Positions 33,003 to 40,517 of a stretch of DNA of 64,000 nt are shown one piece after another. Origin of the DNA: Labrenzia sp. PHM005 (GTDB taxonomy: Bacteria; Pseudomonadota; Alphaproteobacteria; Rhizobiales; Stappiaceae); NCBI RefSeq assembly GCF_006517275.1, contig NZ_CP041191.1, positions 2,289,001-2,353,000 on the forward strand, read 5' to 3'. The notes below the pieces were generated by a model, which searched no databases, had not been told where the DNA came from, and was given only the letters and a program-made list of their open reading frames with translations. A program made the position numbers and the translations under genes. Position 1 is the first letter of the stretch, and the number at the start of each line of letters is the position of its first letter.

Positions 33003-33892
33003 CCTGCAGCCCCTTGTCCTTGGCGCTTTGCCTGTGTGTAGTAAAAGAGAATGAGAACGGCGCTTAAGCCTGCTAGCAACACGGCATAAGACGCACCGCT
33101 GCCGCTTCTGAGGTAATTGAAGTACTCTTGGTAGATGTAAAAACTTGCGGTTTTAGTTGAATCTGCCGGACCGCCGCCGGTCATCACATAAACAATGTCG
33201 AAGACGCGGAATGCCTCAATGGTTCGTAAAACCATTACGACCAGTAACGGGCCTGATATCCAGGGCAGTGTGATCGTCCAAAACCGTTTCCATGGGTTGG
33301 CGCCTTCAACCGCGGCAGCTTTTTCAAGGTCGCCTGGTACAGTCTGCAAGGCTGCCAACGCGACATAGGCAACAAGTGGGAAGTTCTTCCAAACATCGGC
33401 CAAGATTACCATGTTAAGCGCGGTCGCTGGATTGCCGATCCAGCTTTGGTAATCACTGATGAGCCCCAGTTGAAAGAGCAAGGAGTTCAGGGCGCCATAG
33501 TCCGGATGATATATCAGCCGCCAGGCGACCGCGTTGACTATTGTCGGTACCGCCCAAGGGAGGATAATTAGGGCTCGTAAAAGGAGTTGTCCGCGGAATT
33601 TCTGATTAAGCAACACTGCGGCTGCGACACCGAGCACACCCTCCAGTCCCACCGACACAATTGTGAAGTAGAGGGTACGCAGCAATGCGTCCTGAAAATC
33701 AGGGTCTGTGAGTGCGAAGATATAATTCTCGAGCCCGATGAAGTGCACCGGTGTTGGTAGAGCCGAAATCCGCGTGTCTGTGAAACTCAGCCAAACCGTG
33801 TTTGCGAGAGGCAAAAGGGTAATTGTTCCAAGAACCGCTACGGCCGGCGCCAGAAGGATCCATTTTTCTCGTTTCTGGCGTCGGCCGTGCAT
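32999..33892 (-). CDS. Sugar ABC transporter permease (MalF type)
   Basis: A 297-residue inner-membrane permease with six predicted helices and the EAA loop EGANPWKRFWTITLPWISGP. ATG 33892 (MHGRRQK) has AAGGAGA at the right spacing; a TTG 21 bp further upstream overlaps that ribosome-binding site and is not used. It pairs with the MalG-type permease immediately downstream. Confidence 0.92.
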   Translation of the reverse strand: MHGRRQKREKWILLAPAVAVLGTITLLPLANTVWLSFTDTRISALPTPVHFIGLENYIFALTDPDFQDALLRTLYFTIVSVGLEGVLGVAAAVLLNQKFRGQLLLRALIILPWAVPTIVNAVAWRLIYHPDYGALNSLLFQLGLISDYQSWIGNPATALNMVILADVWKNFPLVAYVALAALQTVPGDLEKAAAVEGANPWKRFWTITLPWISGPLLVVMVLRTIEAFRVFDIVYVMTGGGPADSTKTASFYIYQEYFNYLRSGSGASYAVLLAGLSAVLILFYYTQAKRQGQGAAG

Positions 33893-33922
33893 AGCGTGTC
33901 TCCTTGAAAGCAACGGTCAGAA

Positions 33923-35167
33923 TTAGCGGATGCGCTTCACGCGATCTGCCGCCGCTTTCAGAGCATCATCAACACTGGCTTGATCCAGCAGGACCTGATG
34001 AATGTTCTTTTGAAGGATGTCGGAGACTTCGGTGTAGGAGGGAACAAGCGGGCGCGGATACATGACAGCAATGCTTTGTTCTGCAGCAGCAATCAGGTCT
34101 TCTTGACCTTCCAGCACCTTGGGTTCGCTGTAGGACGCTTTCCAGATCGGCAGGCTTAACTTTGCATAGTCATCCTGGATGTCTTTCTGGGTCAGGAAGG
34201 AAATGAATGCCCAAGCCTCTTCAACATGCGGGCTGTTGGACGGGATGCCGAGGCCCATCGATCCGTTTACGCTGGACGCAGAGGACTTTCCGTCGACGCC
34301 GGGGGCTGGAGCGACTTTGACCTTGCCGGCAACCTTACTTTCGGCCGGATCATTCGCCATGGCGTTCATGTATGTCCAGTTCAAGGCGAACGCTGCTTCT
34401 CCGTTTGAGAATACCCGACGGACGTCTTCTTCAAAGTATTCACGTGAGGCCGGGTTGGTCAGACCTTCATCCAAGGTCATCTTCATGAATTCAACCGCGT
34501 CCCGCGCTCCACCTGCAGTGAAGGCAGGCTCGCCCTCGGAGAAAAACGCTCCGTCATTTGCCGCGGTTAAGGTTGTGAAGTCGCAAATCATGGCCTCTGA
34601 TTGGGACCAGCTCCAGACGAGCGGATACTCAACCACGCCTTTGGCCTTGAGGGTTTTTGCCTGGTTTGCCAGTTCCGACCACGTCTTAGGCGGTGCGGAG
34701 ATTCCGGCTTTTTCAAGCATCTCTGAATTGTAAAACAGGTATTTCGTGTCGAGGATCCATGGCATGCCATAGCGTTTTCCGCCGTACTCAACGGTGGTCC
34801 AGGCGCCGTCGAAAATCTGCCCGGTCAAATCAGCCGGAATCCGGTCTGTGACATCTGTTAGGAAACCGCGGGACGCGAATTCCGCAGGCCAAATCACATC
34901 GTAAAGCACGACATCATAGCCGTTGTCTCCAGCGCCGGCCGCGGCGACAATCTTGTCGTGGAGCGCTTCATAAGGCACAAATTCCAAGTCGACTTTGATG
35001 CCCGGATTTGTTGTTTCAAATTTCTCGGTCATCGATTTGATGTCCGCCTCGCTGTAGGCGGCCTGGCTCATGAACAAAGCGTTCAGAGTTGTATCGGCGA
35101 AAGCCGACGATGACAGTGAGAAGGCTGTCAGAACACTCCCGACAAACAGTTTTCCAATCGTCTTCAT
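33923..35167 (-). CDS. Sugar ABC transporter periplasmic binding protein
   Basis: A 414-residue extracellular solute-binding protein of family 1 (MalE/UgpB-like). A Sec signal peptide covers about residues 1-24 (ending SSAFA before DTT). Typical segments are YDVVLYDVIWPAEFASRG and YGMPWILDTKYLFYN. It is the first gene of the operon binding protein-permease-permease-ATPase-glucokinase-SIS. The sugar is not determined by sequence; the downstream enzymes favour a hexose or amino sugar, possibly as an oligomer. Confidence 0.92.
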   Translation of the reverse strand: MKTIGKLFVGSVLTAFSLSSSAFADTTLNALFMSQAAYSEADIKSMTEKFETTNPGIKVDLEFVPYEALHDKIVAAAGAGDNGYDVVLYDVIWPAEFASRGFLTDVTDRIPADLTGQIFDGAWTTVEYGGKRYGMPWILDTKYLFYNSEMLEKAGISAPPKTWSELANQAKTLKAKGVVEYPLVWSWSQSEAMICDFTTLTAANDGAFFSEGEPAFTAGGARDAVEFMKMTLDEGLTNPASREYFEEDVRRVFSNGEAAFALNWTYMNAMANDPAESKVAGKVKVAPAPGVDGKSSASSVNGSMGLGIPSNSPHVEEAWAFISFLTQKDIQDDYAKLSLPIWKASYSEPKVLEGQEDLIAAAEQSIAVMYPRPLVPSYTEVSDILQKNIHQVLLDQASVDDALKAAADRVKRIR

Positions 35168-35212
35168 TTTGCCCTCCGGTTTTTATCTGGCGAGCGGCAT
35201 CCTATGTGGATT

Positions 35213-35245
35213 TTTTATTTTGTCAAATTGATATAAAAAATAAAA
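35213..35245. promoter_or_regulatory. Candidate ROK-regulator operator
   Basis: TTTTATTTT (35213-35221) and AAAATAAAA (35237-35245) form a perfect 9-bp inverted repeat with a 15-bp centre in the spacer between the binding-protein gene and the divergent ROK regulator. The AT-rich arms resemble NagC/Mlc-type sites in general layout. It lies 46 bp from the binding-protein start and would let the ROK protein control both directions. Confidence 0.4.
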
Positions 35246-35262
35246 TGTGGTTTGCGAGAAGG

Positions 35263-36489
35263 ATGAACGATACATCTTTTTCGTCGGTGGCCTTTCGGAC
35301 CAGCGGTACAAACCTCAAGCGCGCAAAGCTGCACAACCATCGGGTCGTCCTTGAAATCATCCGGACACGCGGCCCTGTTAGCCGCACCGAAATCTCTGAA
35401 ATTACATCGCTTTCCCGCCAGACCGTACAAAACATTGTGGCGGATATGGAAAGCCGTGGTGTAGTGACAATGCAGGCGAGCAAAGCTGTCGGCCGGGGGC
35501 ATCCGGGTATGAAGGTGCAGCTGAAAGCGGATCATGCGTTCAGCCTTGGGTTCCACGTCAACCGGCTCTCTGTTGTTGCTATCGCTTGTGATCTTTTCGG
35601 GCAAATTGTCTGGCAGCAGTCTGCTGTCCTGCCATCAGGACCCGCATCAGCAACGGCTGCCAACAACCTCGTGGTGCAGCTGACAAATCAGCTCCGGAAG
35701 GACAAACCAGATCTTTGTGAAAAAGTATTTGGGGTCGGATTGGCGGCTCCTGGCCCATTCCTTTCTGAGGAGGAAATTTCAGAGGGATTTGATGCCACGG
35801 TTTTTTCCGAGTTCGGAGCTCCAGATAATCTCGCCAAATTGCAGACCACATTGGGGCTCCCGGTTGTCATTCAAAATGATGCCTCTGCTGCAGCTCTCGG
35901 AGAACACGTTTATGGCCTCGGGCAAAGTTTCAGCAGTTTCGCCTTTGTGCAGTTCGGTATGGGGCTTGGCTCAGGGTTGATTCTCAACGGCGCCTTGTAT
36001 TCAGGCGCAACCAAGAATGCAGGCGAGGTTGGGCATATCTGCGTCGATCCAGCCGGTCCGAATTGCACCTGCGGCCGTCGAGGGTGTCTGGAAAAATACC
36101 TCTCGATAAATGCCTTATGCGAACGGTTGAGGCTTGAACCGACAGATCATACGTCTGTTGCTAAGATCGAGGCGCTTTTTGAACAACGGGATCCAGCTAT
36201 TCTCGATTGGATGTCAGAGGTTGCTCCGCATCTTTGGAAATTGATCGATGTGATTGATATGATGTTGGATCCGGAAGCAATCATCATTGGGGGGATAATC
36301 GCCCCCGCATTCCTCCGGGAATTGCTATCCAAAGCCTCACCGCTGCCAGAGCGTCCCTTCGGCACGGGACAAAAGGTTGAACGGATCATGATCGGCGAGG
36401 CCGGGGTAACAGCAGTCGCACTGGGGGCAACCGCGACTGCGGTGGACGCGCTCTACGCACCACAGATTTCTCATTTGTTTCTCGCCTAG
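35263..36489 (+). CDS. ROK-family transcriptional repressor (NagC/Mlc/XylR type)
   Basis: A 408-residue protein: N-terminal MarR-like winged helix (about 20-75; RTRGPVSRTEISEITSLSRQTV), then a ROK sugar-kinase-like domain (about 95-400). The zinc motif is complete: GEVGHICVDPAG followed by CTCGRRGCLEKY. The frame is open further upstream across the binding-protein start, but the HTH begins only after about residue 75 of that frame, so the start is ATG 35263 or ATG 35245; neither has a well-spaced ribosome-binding site. It is divergent from the sugar operon and most likely represses it until the sugar or its phosphate is present. Confidence 0.88.
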   Translation: MNDTSFSSVAFRTSGTNLKRAKLHNHRVVLEIIRTRGPVSRTEISEITSLSRQTVQNIVADMESRGVVTMQASKAVGRGHPGMKVQLKADHAFSLGFHVNRLSVVAIACDLFGQIVWQQSAVLPSGPASATAANNLVVQLTNQLRKDKPDLCEKVFGVGLAAPGPFLSEEEISEGFDATVFSEFGAPDNLAKLQTTLGLPVVIQNDASAAALGEHVYGLGQSFSSFAFVQFGMGLGSGLILNGALYSGATKNAGEVGHICVDPAGPNCTCGRRGCLEKYLSINALCERLRLEPTDHTSVAKIEALFEQRDPAILDWMSEVAPHLWKLIDVIDMMLDPEAIIIGGIIAPAFLRELLSKASPLPERPFGTGQKVERIMIGEAGVTAVALGATATAVDALYAPQISHLFLA

Positions 36490-36599
36490 TCTTCGGACTG
36501 AGTTGGCAGCGCCCAATTTGGGTACTTTAGGATCTTAGCTCCGCGGGTGCATGGTTTTGGTTTTCTCTGGAGTCCGCTTAGCCTTGATCAAACGGATAG

Positions 36600-36628
36600 T
36601 TAACATTAGTAATTAACATTGTTAATTA
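36600..36628. promoter_or_regulatory. Perfect 19-bp palindrome upstream of marR (operator candidate)
   Basis: TAATTAACA-T-TGTTAATTA at 36610-36628 is a perfect dyad, and TTAACATT is repeated at 36600-36607 and 36613-36620. It ends 48 bp upstream of the MarR start. MarR proteins usually bind AT-rich 16-20-bp palindromes over their own promoter, so autoregulation of the marR-dehalogenase unit is expected. Confidence 0.6.
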
Positions 36629-36676
36629 TATAGCTCGCGGCACATCTCTCTGGTTCGAGCTAAGGAAGAGGCAGGC

Positions 36677-37126
36677 ATGTCCGGCGAATACACACTGCAC
36701 AAACGTATCGGCTTCAAAGTCACCCGTTTGGCGCGGATCATGGAAACCCGTCTGGAATCGCAATTGACCGAACACGGAGTGACGCGGTTGATGTGGTGCG
36801 CTCTTCGGGGGATCGGAATGGAAAACGTTACCACTCCCTCCCAATTGGCGGACTACATCTGCATTACCCGGCCGGCCATCTCACGGCTGCTCAATACCAT
36901 GGAAGAACGTGGATTGGTTCGGCGCACCGGGATCGACGATGACAAGCGTTTCACTGAAGTGGATTTAACCGAATTGGGGACGGAGAAAATGAAGCTCTGC
37001 CACGTTCTGGTGCGTGAGTTGAACGATCACTTCTCGAGCAAAGTGGGTCAGGACAGCTACGAGCTGTTCATGACAGTGATCGACCAAATGACTGAGGGCG
37101 AGAACATCCAGCTGATGCGGCTTTGA
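36677..37126 (+). CDS. MarR-family transcriptional regulator
   Basis: A 149-residue winged-helix regulator. The recognition region TPSQLADYICITRPAISRLL and the wing MEERGLVRRTGIDDDKRFTEVDLTE are clear. A strong AAGGAAGAGG ribosome-binding site precedes ATG 36677. The reductive dehalogenase unit begins 27 bp downstream on the same strand, so the two are very probably one operon. MarR members often respond to aromatic acids or phenols, which fits a halogenated aromatic inducer; that ligand is inference. Confidence 0.93.
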   Translation: MSGEYTLHKRIGFKVTRLARIMETRLESQLTEHGVTRLMWCALRGIGMENVTTPSQLADYICITRPAISRLLNTMEERGLVRRTGIDDDKRFTEVDLTELGTEKMKLCHVLVRELNDHFSSKVGQDSYELFMTVIDQMTEGENIQLMRL

Positions 37127-37153
37127 AAGCGATATCTTGGGGAGGAAACAGAT

Positions 37154-37219
37154 TTGACAAACGACGTCGTAAAACCAGGTTGCAGACAGCATCTTAAGTG
37201 CGCGTGGCAGCGCGGATGA
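37154..37219 (+). CDS. 21-codon leader reading frame coupled to the dehalogenase gene
   Basis: TTG at 37154 is preceded at 8 nt by GGGGAGGA (37138-37145), the only strong ribosome-binding site in the marR-rdh gap. It opens a frame of 21 codons whose TGA (37217-37219) overlaps the dehalogenase ATG at 37216 (ATGA). No ribosome-binding site stands before that ATG or before the in-frame GTG at 37198. This looks like a leader peptide with translational coupling. Alternatives are an N-terminal frameshift, or an extended N-terminus in another frame in the native gene. Confidence 0.45.
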   Translation: MTNDVVKPGCRQHLKCAWQRG

Positions 37220-40200
37220 AGTTGTTTTCCGATCGAAACCGGGCGCCTCATCTGGGGTCGTTCCCACTGGAGCGTTTGGCGAGAATTTCAGAACTTGCTG
37301 ACCTATCTGCATTGCCGGTTTTCAAGGGAATGAGCTTCCGGGAGAAGGCACGGCCGGAAAGCATCGTCAACGCAATGAGTGAAGCACAAGCAATGCTCGA
37401 CGCTCTGCGAGACGGTGTCATCAATGAGGCCCAGGCGGAGGTGCCCGGTGATTTGTTGGAGCGCCAGAACCATCTGAAGGCCTTTGGGTATTTCGCCGAT
37501 GCCTCGATGATGGCAACCTGCGCTCTCCGGCCGGAGATGTTGCTTGAGCACCCGTTTCGGAATTCGGACATCGGTGTTCTGGCTCACAAGTTGAAAACGA
37601 CACAGACCAAGTCTCTTGCGTCCGGGATCGATATGATCATGGCGGACTTGCGAGATGCGATGGAAGCCCCAGCGCCGGATGTTAGCAATCACAGTCATGC
37701 ATTGATAATCGCGGTACAAACGCCTCGTGAGGTCCGTTCAGGTGAACCCGGCGAAACCTGGTTGAAAGGAGCGGGCAAACACAGATCTGCCTTGCGGGCT
37801 GCGGAAGTTGCGGTAGTGCTGGCGCAGTATTTGCGCCTTCTCGGCTTCTCGGCTTGTGCACACAGTCACTCCACCAGCGATGTTGATCTGAACCGGCTGG
37901 CCGTTGCTTCGGGTCTCGCAGTTTTTAAACAGGGAGCTGTGATCGCGCCCTACATTGGGACTGAGTTTTCTCTTGCCGCTGTCACGACCGACTTTCAGAT
38001 TGCAGAAGATGCACCTCTGGCCGACCTGGACCGGCAATCTTCTTTGCGCACGCACGGTCCGGCCTGGCATTTTGGCTATCGCACAGCGAAGAGCGGGCGG
38101 ACACTCGATCCCTTCCAAAAGCGCCGGTATGTCGATGGGGCCTATCCGTTCGAAAAACTCAAAAGGGTCGATACGCCAACAACCTTCATTGACGAAGCAC
38201 GAGTTCCGCGAGTTCCCAAACGGGCAGATATGTTTGCCAGGGCTCTGTTCGGCGACATGGGCAAGAAGAACCAAGAGGGCGCGACCGGCGGTCAGTATGT
38301 CCGCAAGTCAGCCCCGTCGATGGCCCAAAGACGGGCGCTCGGTGCCTTCGTCCTTCTCCAGGACGGCGAGCATAACTCCGCGCTTGCGGATCAACACACA
38401 AATGCGCAGGAGAATGCTGAAAACCTGAAGGCTATGTCGTATTTCCTGGGTGTGGATGCAGTTGGATTGTCCCGTTGCCCGGACTGGGCCTGGTACTCCC
38501 ATGACGCGGCTGGTGCACAGATTAATCCACCTCATGACCAGGCCGTATCCATGGTGATCGATCAGGGGTTTGACACGATGGAAGGTGCGACCGGGGATGA
38601 TTGGATTGCTGTATCCCAGTCCATGCGGGCCTATTTGAGATTTTCCGTTCTTGGCAGCATCGTCGCCAAGCAGATCCGGAACCTTGGGTATCCGGCGCGC
38701 GCCCATACGGTCATGGACGGTGAAGTTCTACAGCCGCCGCTCTTGCTGCTGTCCGGTCTTGGCGAAGTCAGCCGAATTGGTGAGGTTATTCTCAATCCCT
38801 ACCTGGGACCGCGTTTGAAGTCTGGTGCCGTTACCACCACGATGCCACTTGCGCACGACAAGCCGATTTCGTTCGGATTGCAGAACTTTTGCGAGAATTG
38901 CAACAAGTGTGCCCGTGAATGCCCGTCCGGCGCGATTACCGCGGGGCCGAAGCTGATGTTCAACGGCTATGAAATCTGGAAGTCAGACAGCCAAAAGTGC
39001 ACAACCTTCCGGGTTACCAACCAGGGTGGCGCCATGTGCGGACGCTGTATGAAAACATGTCCGTGGAACCTTGAAGGCATTTTTTCGGAGGCGCCATTTC
39101 GTTGGGTCGCCATGAATGTACCGCAGGCGGCACCATATCTGGCGAAGCTGGACGACATTGCTGGAAACGGAGAACAAAACTTCGTCAAGAAATGGTGGTG
39201 GGACTTGGAGCATGCGCCTGATGGCGCTTATCGCGCGGCGAAAAAAGTCAACGTTCGGCAACTGCAAAAGGACCTGGACCTCAGATACGAGGATCAAACA
39301 CTTGCGGTTTATCCGGCTAACTTGGCACCACACCCCTGGCCATTTCCGTTTCCTATGGAGCGGGAGAAGGGGATCGAAGCTTATCAAGCACTGATAACTG
39401 CAGAACAATACAGGGCTCGATTGGAGCGAAACGAGACACAGGGCCTTGCACACGAGTACAGGATTTCGGGCGATGCGCCGGTCATTTGTGTCGAGGTGAC
39501 GGGCGTTGAAGTCATGACCGATGGCGTGACCAAATATGAGTTCTCATCGCTTGATGGCACTCCCTTGCCAAGGTGGGATGCCGGTGCCCATATCGATATC
39601 GTTGTGGCACCTGAATTTCTCCGCCAGTATTCATTGTGTGGCGATCCCGCCGATCTGAGTAAATATCAAATCGGTGTTTTGAAAGAAGAGGCCGGGCGCG
39701 GCGGATCCAGGTTGCTGCATCGGATCTTCACCAAGGGACGGAAGATTTTCATCTCTCGTCCAATCAACCATTTTCCTTTGCAGGAGACAGCGAAAAAATC
39801 CTATCTCATGGGGGGCGGGATCGGCATTACGCCAATGATCGCGATGGCAAACCGGCTCCATTCGATCGGCGGGGAGTTTGAAGTTCATTACTGCTGCAGC
39901 CGTAGGGCAGATGCGGGTTTTTTAAACGATCTTGCAACGGTTCCGTGGGCTGAGCGCGTGCAATTGCATTTCAGCGATGAAGGCACCCGCGCCGATCTGG
40001 CGGAAATCCTGAACGCTTATGCTCCTGGCGATCATGTATATTCCTGCGGCCCGGCACGCTTCATGTCGTCCGTAATGGAGGCTGCGGAGCATGCGGGTTT
40101 TCAGGAAACGGAACGCCATGTTGAATACTTCAATGTCCCAGACACGCCGGAATATGAAAACCATGCCTTCACGTTGAAACTGGCGCGAAGCGGCCGGGAA

Positions 40201-40428
40201 ATAAAAGTGCCTGCAGATCGAACAGCGGCGGAGGTGCTGGGAGAAAGCGGCATTCAAATCGACGTTAAGTGCTCTGACGGGATTTGCGGTATTTGCAAAT
40301 GCGGCCTGGTGTCTGGCGACGTTGAGCATCGTGACTTTGTGCTGTCAAAGAGCCAGCGTGAAAATACAGTCATCTTGTGCCAATCCCGCGCAGCCAAACC
40401 GGGTGATGTAATCGTGGTGGATCTTTAG
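37216..40428 (+). CDS. Self-sufficient reductive dehalogenase fused to PDR-type reductase (BhbA-like)
   Basis: A 1070-residue fusion. Residues 1 to about 690 are a cobalamin-dependent reductive dehalogenase domain with two 4Fe-4S motifs: C559-x2-C562-x2-C565-x3-C569-P and C595-x12-C608-x2-C611-x3-C615-P. Tyr427 in DWAWYSHD is a candidate catalytic proton donor. About 750-975 is a phthalate-dioxygenase-reductase-like FMN/NAD(P)H module (RQYSLCGD, GGGIGITPM, YSCGPARFM), and the C-terminus is a plant-type 2Fe-2S ferredoxin (C1019, C1024, C1027, C1055). There is no Tat signal and no rdhB anchor, so it is cytoplasmic and catabolic rather than respiratory, like BhbA of Comamonas. Expected reaction: NAD(P)H-driven removal of halide from a halogenated phenol or similar. 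The frame is open to GTG 37198. Confidence 0.93.
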   Translation: MKLFSDRNRAPHLGSFPLERLARISELADLSALPVFKGMSFREKARPESIVNAMSEAQAMLDALRDGVINEAQAEVPGDLLERQNHLKAFGYFADASMMATCALRPEMLLEHPFRNSDIGVLAHKLKTTQTKSLASGIDMIMADLRDAMEAPAPDVSNHSHALIIAVQTPREVRSGEPGETWLKGAGKHRSALRAAEVAVVLAQYLRLLGFSACAHSHSTSDVDLNRLAVASGLAVFKQGAVIAPYIGTEFSLAAVTTDFQIAEDAPLADLDRQSSLRTHGPAWHFGYRTAKSGRTLDPFQKRRYVDGAYPFEKLKRVDTPTTFIDEARVPRVPKRADMFARALFGDMGKKNQEGATGGQYVRKSAPSMAQRRALGAFVLLQDGEHNSALADQHTNAQENAENLKAMSYFLGVDAVGLSRCPDWAWYSHDAAGAQINPPHDQAVSMVIDQGFDTMEGATGDDWIAVSQSMRAYLRFSVLGSIVAKQIRNLGYPARAHTVMDGEVLQPPLLLLSGLGEVSRIGEVILNPYLGPRLKSGAVTTTMPLAHDKPISFGLQNFCENCNKCARECPSGAITAGPKLMFNGYEIWKSDSQKCTTFRVTNQGGAMCGRCMKTCPWNLEGIFSEAPFRWVAMNVPQAAPYLAKLDDIAGNGEQNFVKKWWWDLEHAPDGAYRAAKKVNVRQLQKDLDLRYEDQTLAVYPANLAPHPWPFPFPMEREKGIEAYQALITAEQYRARLERNETQGLAHEYRISGDAPVICVEVTGVEVMTDGVTKYEFSSLDGTPLPRWDAGAHIDIVVAPEFLRQYSLCGDPADLSKYQIGVLKEEAGRGGSRLLHRIFTKGRKIFISRPINHFPLQETAKKSYLMGGGIGITPMIAMANRLHSIGGEFEVHYCCSRRADAGFLNDLATVPWAERVQLHFSDEGTRADLAEILNAYAPGDHVYSCGPARFMSSVMEAAEHAGFQETERHVEYFNVPDTPEYENHAFTLKLARSGREIKVPADRTAAEVLGESGIQIDVKCSDGICGICKCGLVSGDVEHRDFVLSKSQRENTVILCQSRAAKPGDVIVVDL

Positions 40429-40466
40429 CCTCTCCGATCTGTTGGCACGAGGCGCCTTTATAAACG

Positions 40467-40495
40467 CCCCGCCGGAGCGGACAGTTCCGGCGGGG
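40467..40495. terminator. Strong terminator between convergent dehalogenase and dctM genes
   Basis: CCCCGCCGGA (40467-40476) pairs perfectly with TCCGGCGGGG (40486-40495) around a 9-nt loop, followed by TTT on the plus strand and by a weak T-rich stretch on the minus strand. It serves the dehalogenase transcript and perhaps the opposing TRAP transcript. Confidence 0.75.
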
Positions 40496-40517
40496 TTTGC
40501 TTGCCATCAACAGATCC

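Noticed and set aside
37216..40428. Epoxyqueuosine reductase (QueG)
   Set aside because: QueG is about 350 residues and has no fused reductase; the long N-terminal region, spacing of the second cysteine motif and the PDR/2Fe-2S fusion fit catabolic dehalogenases.
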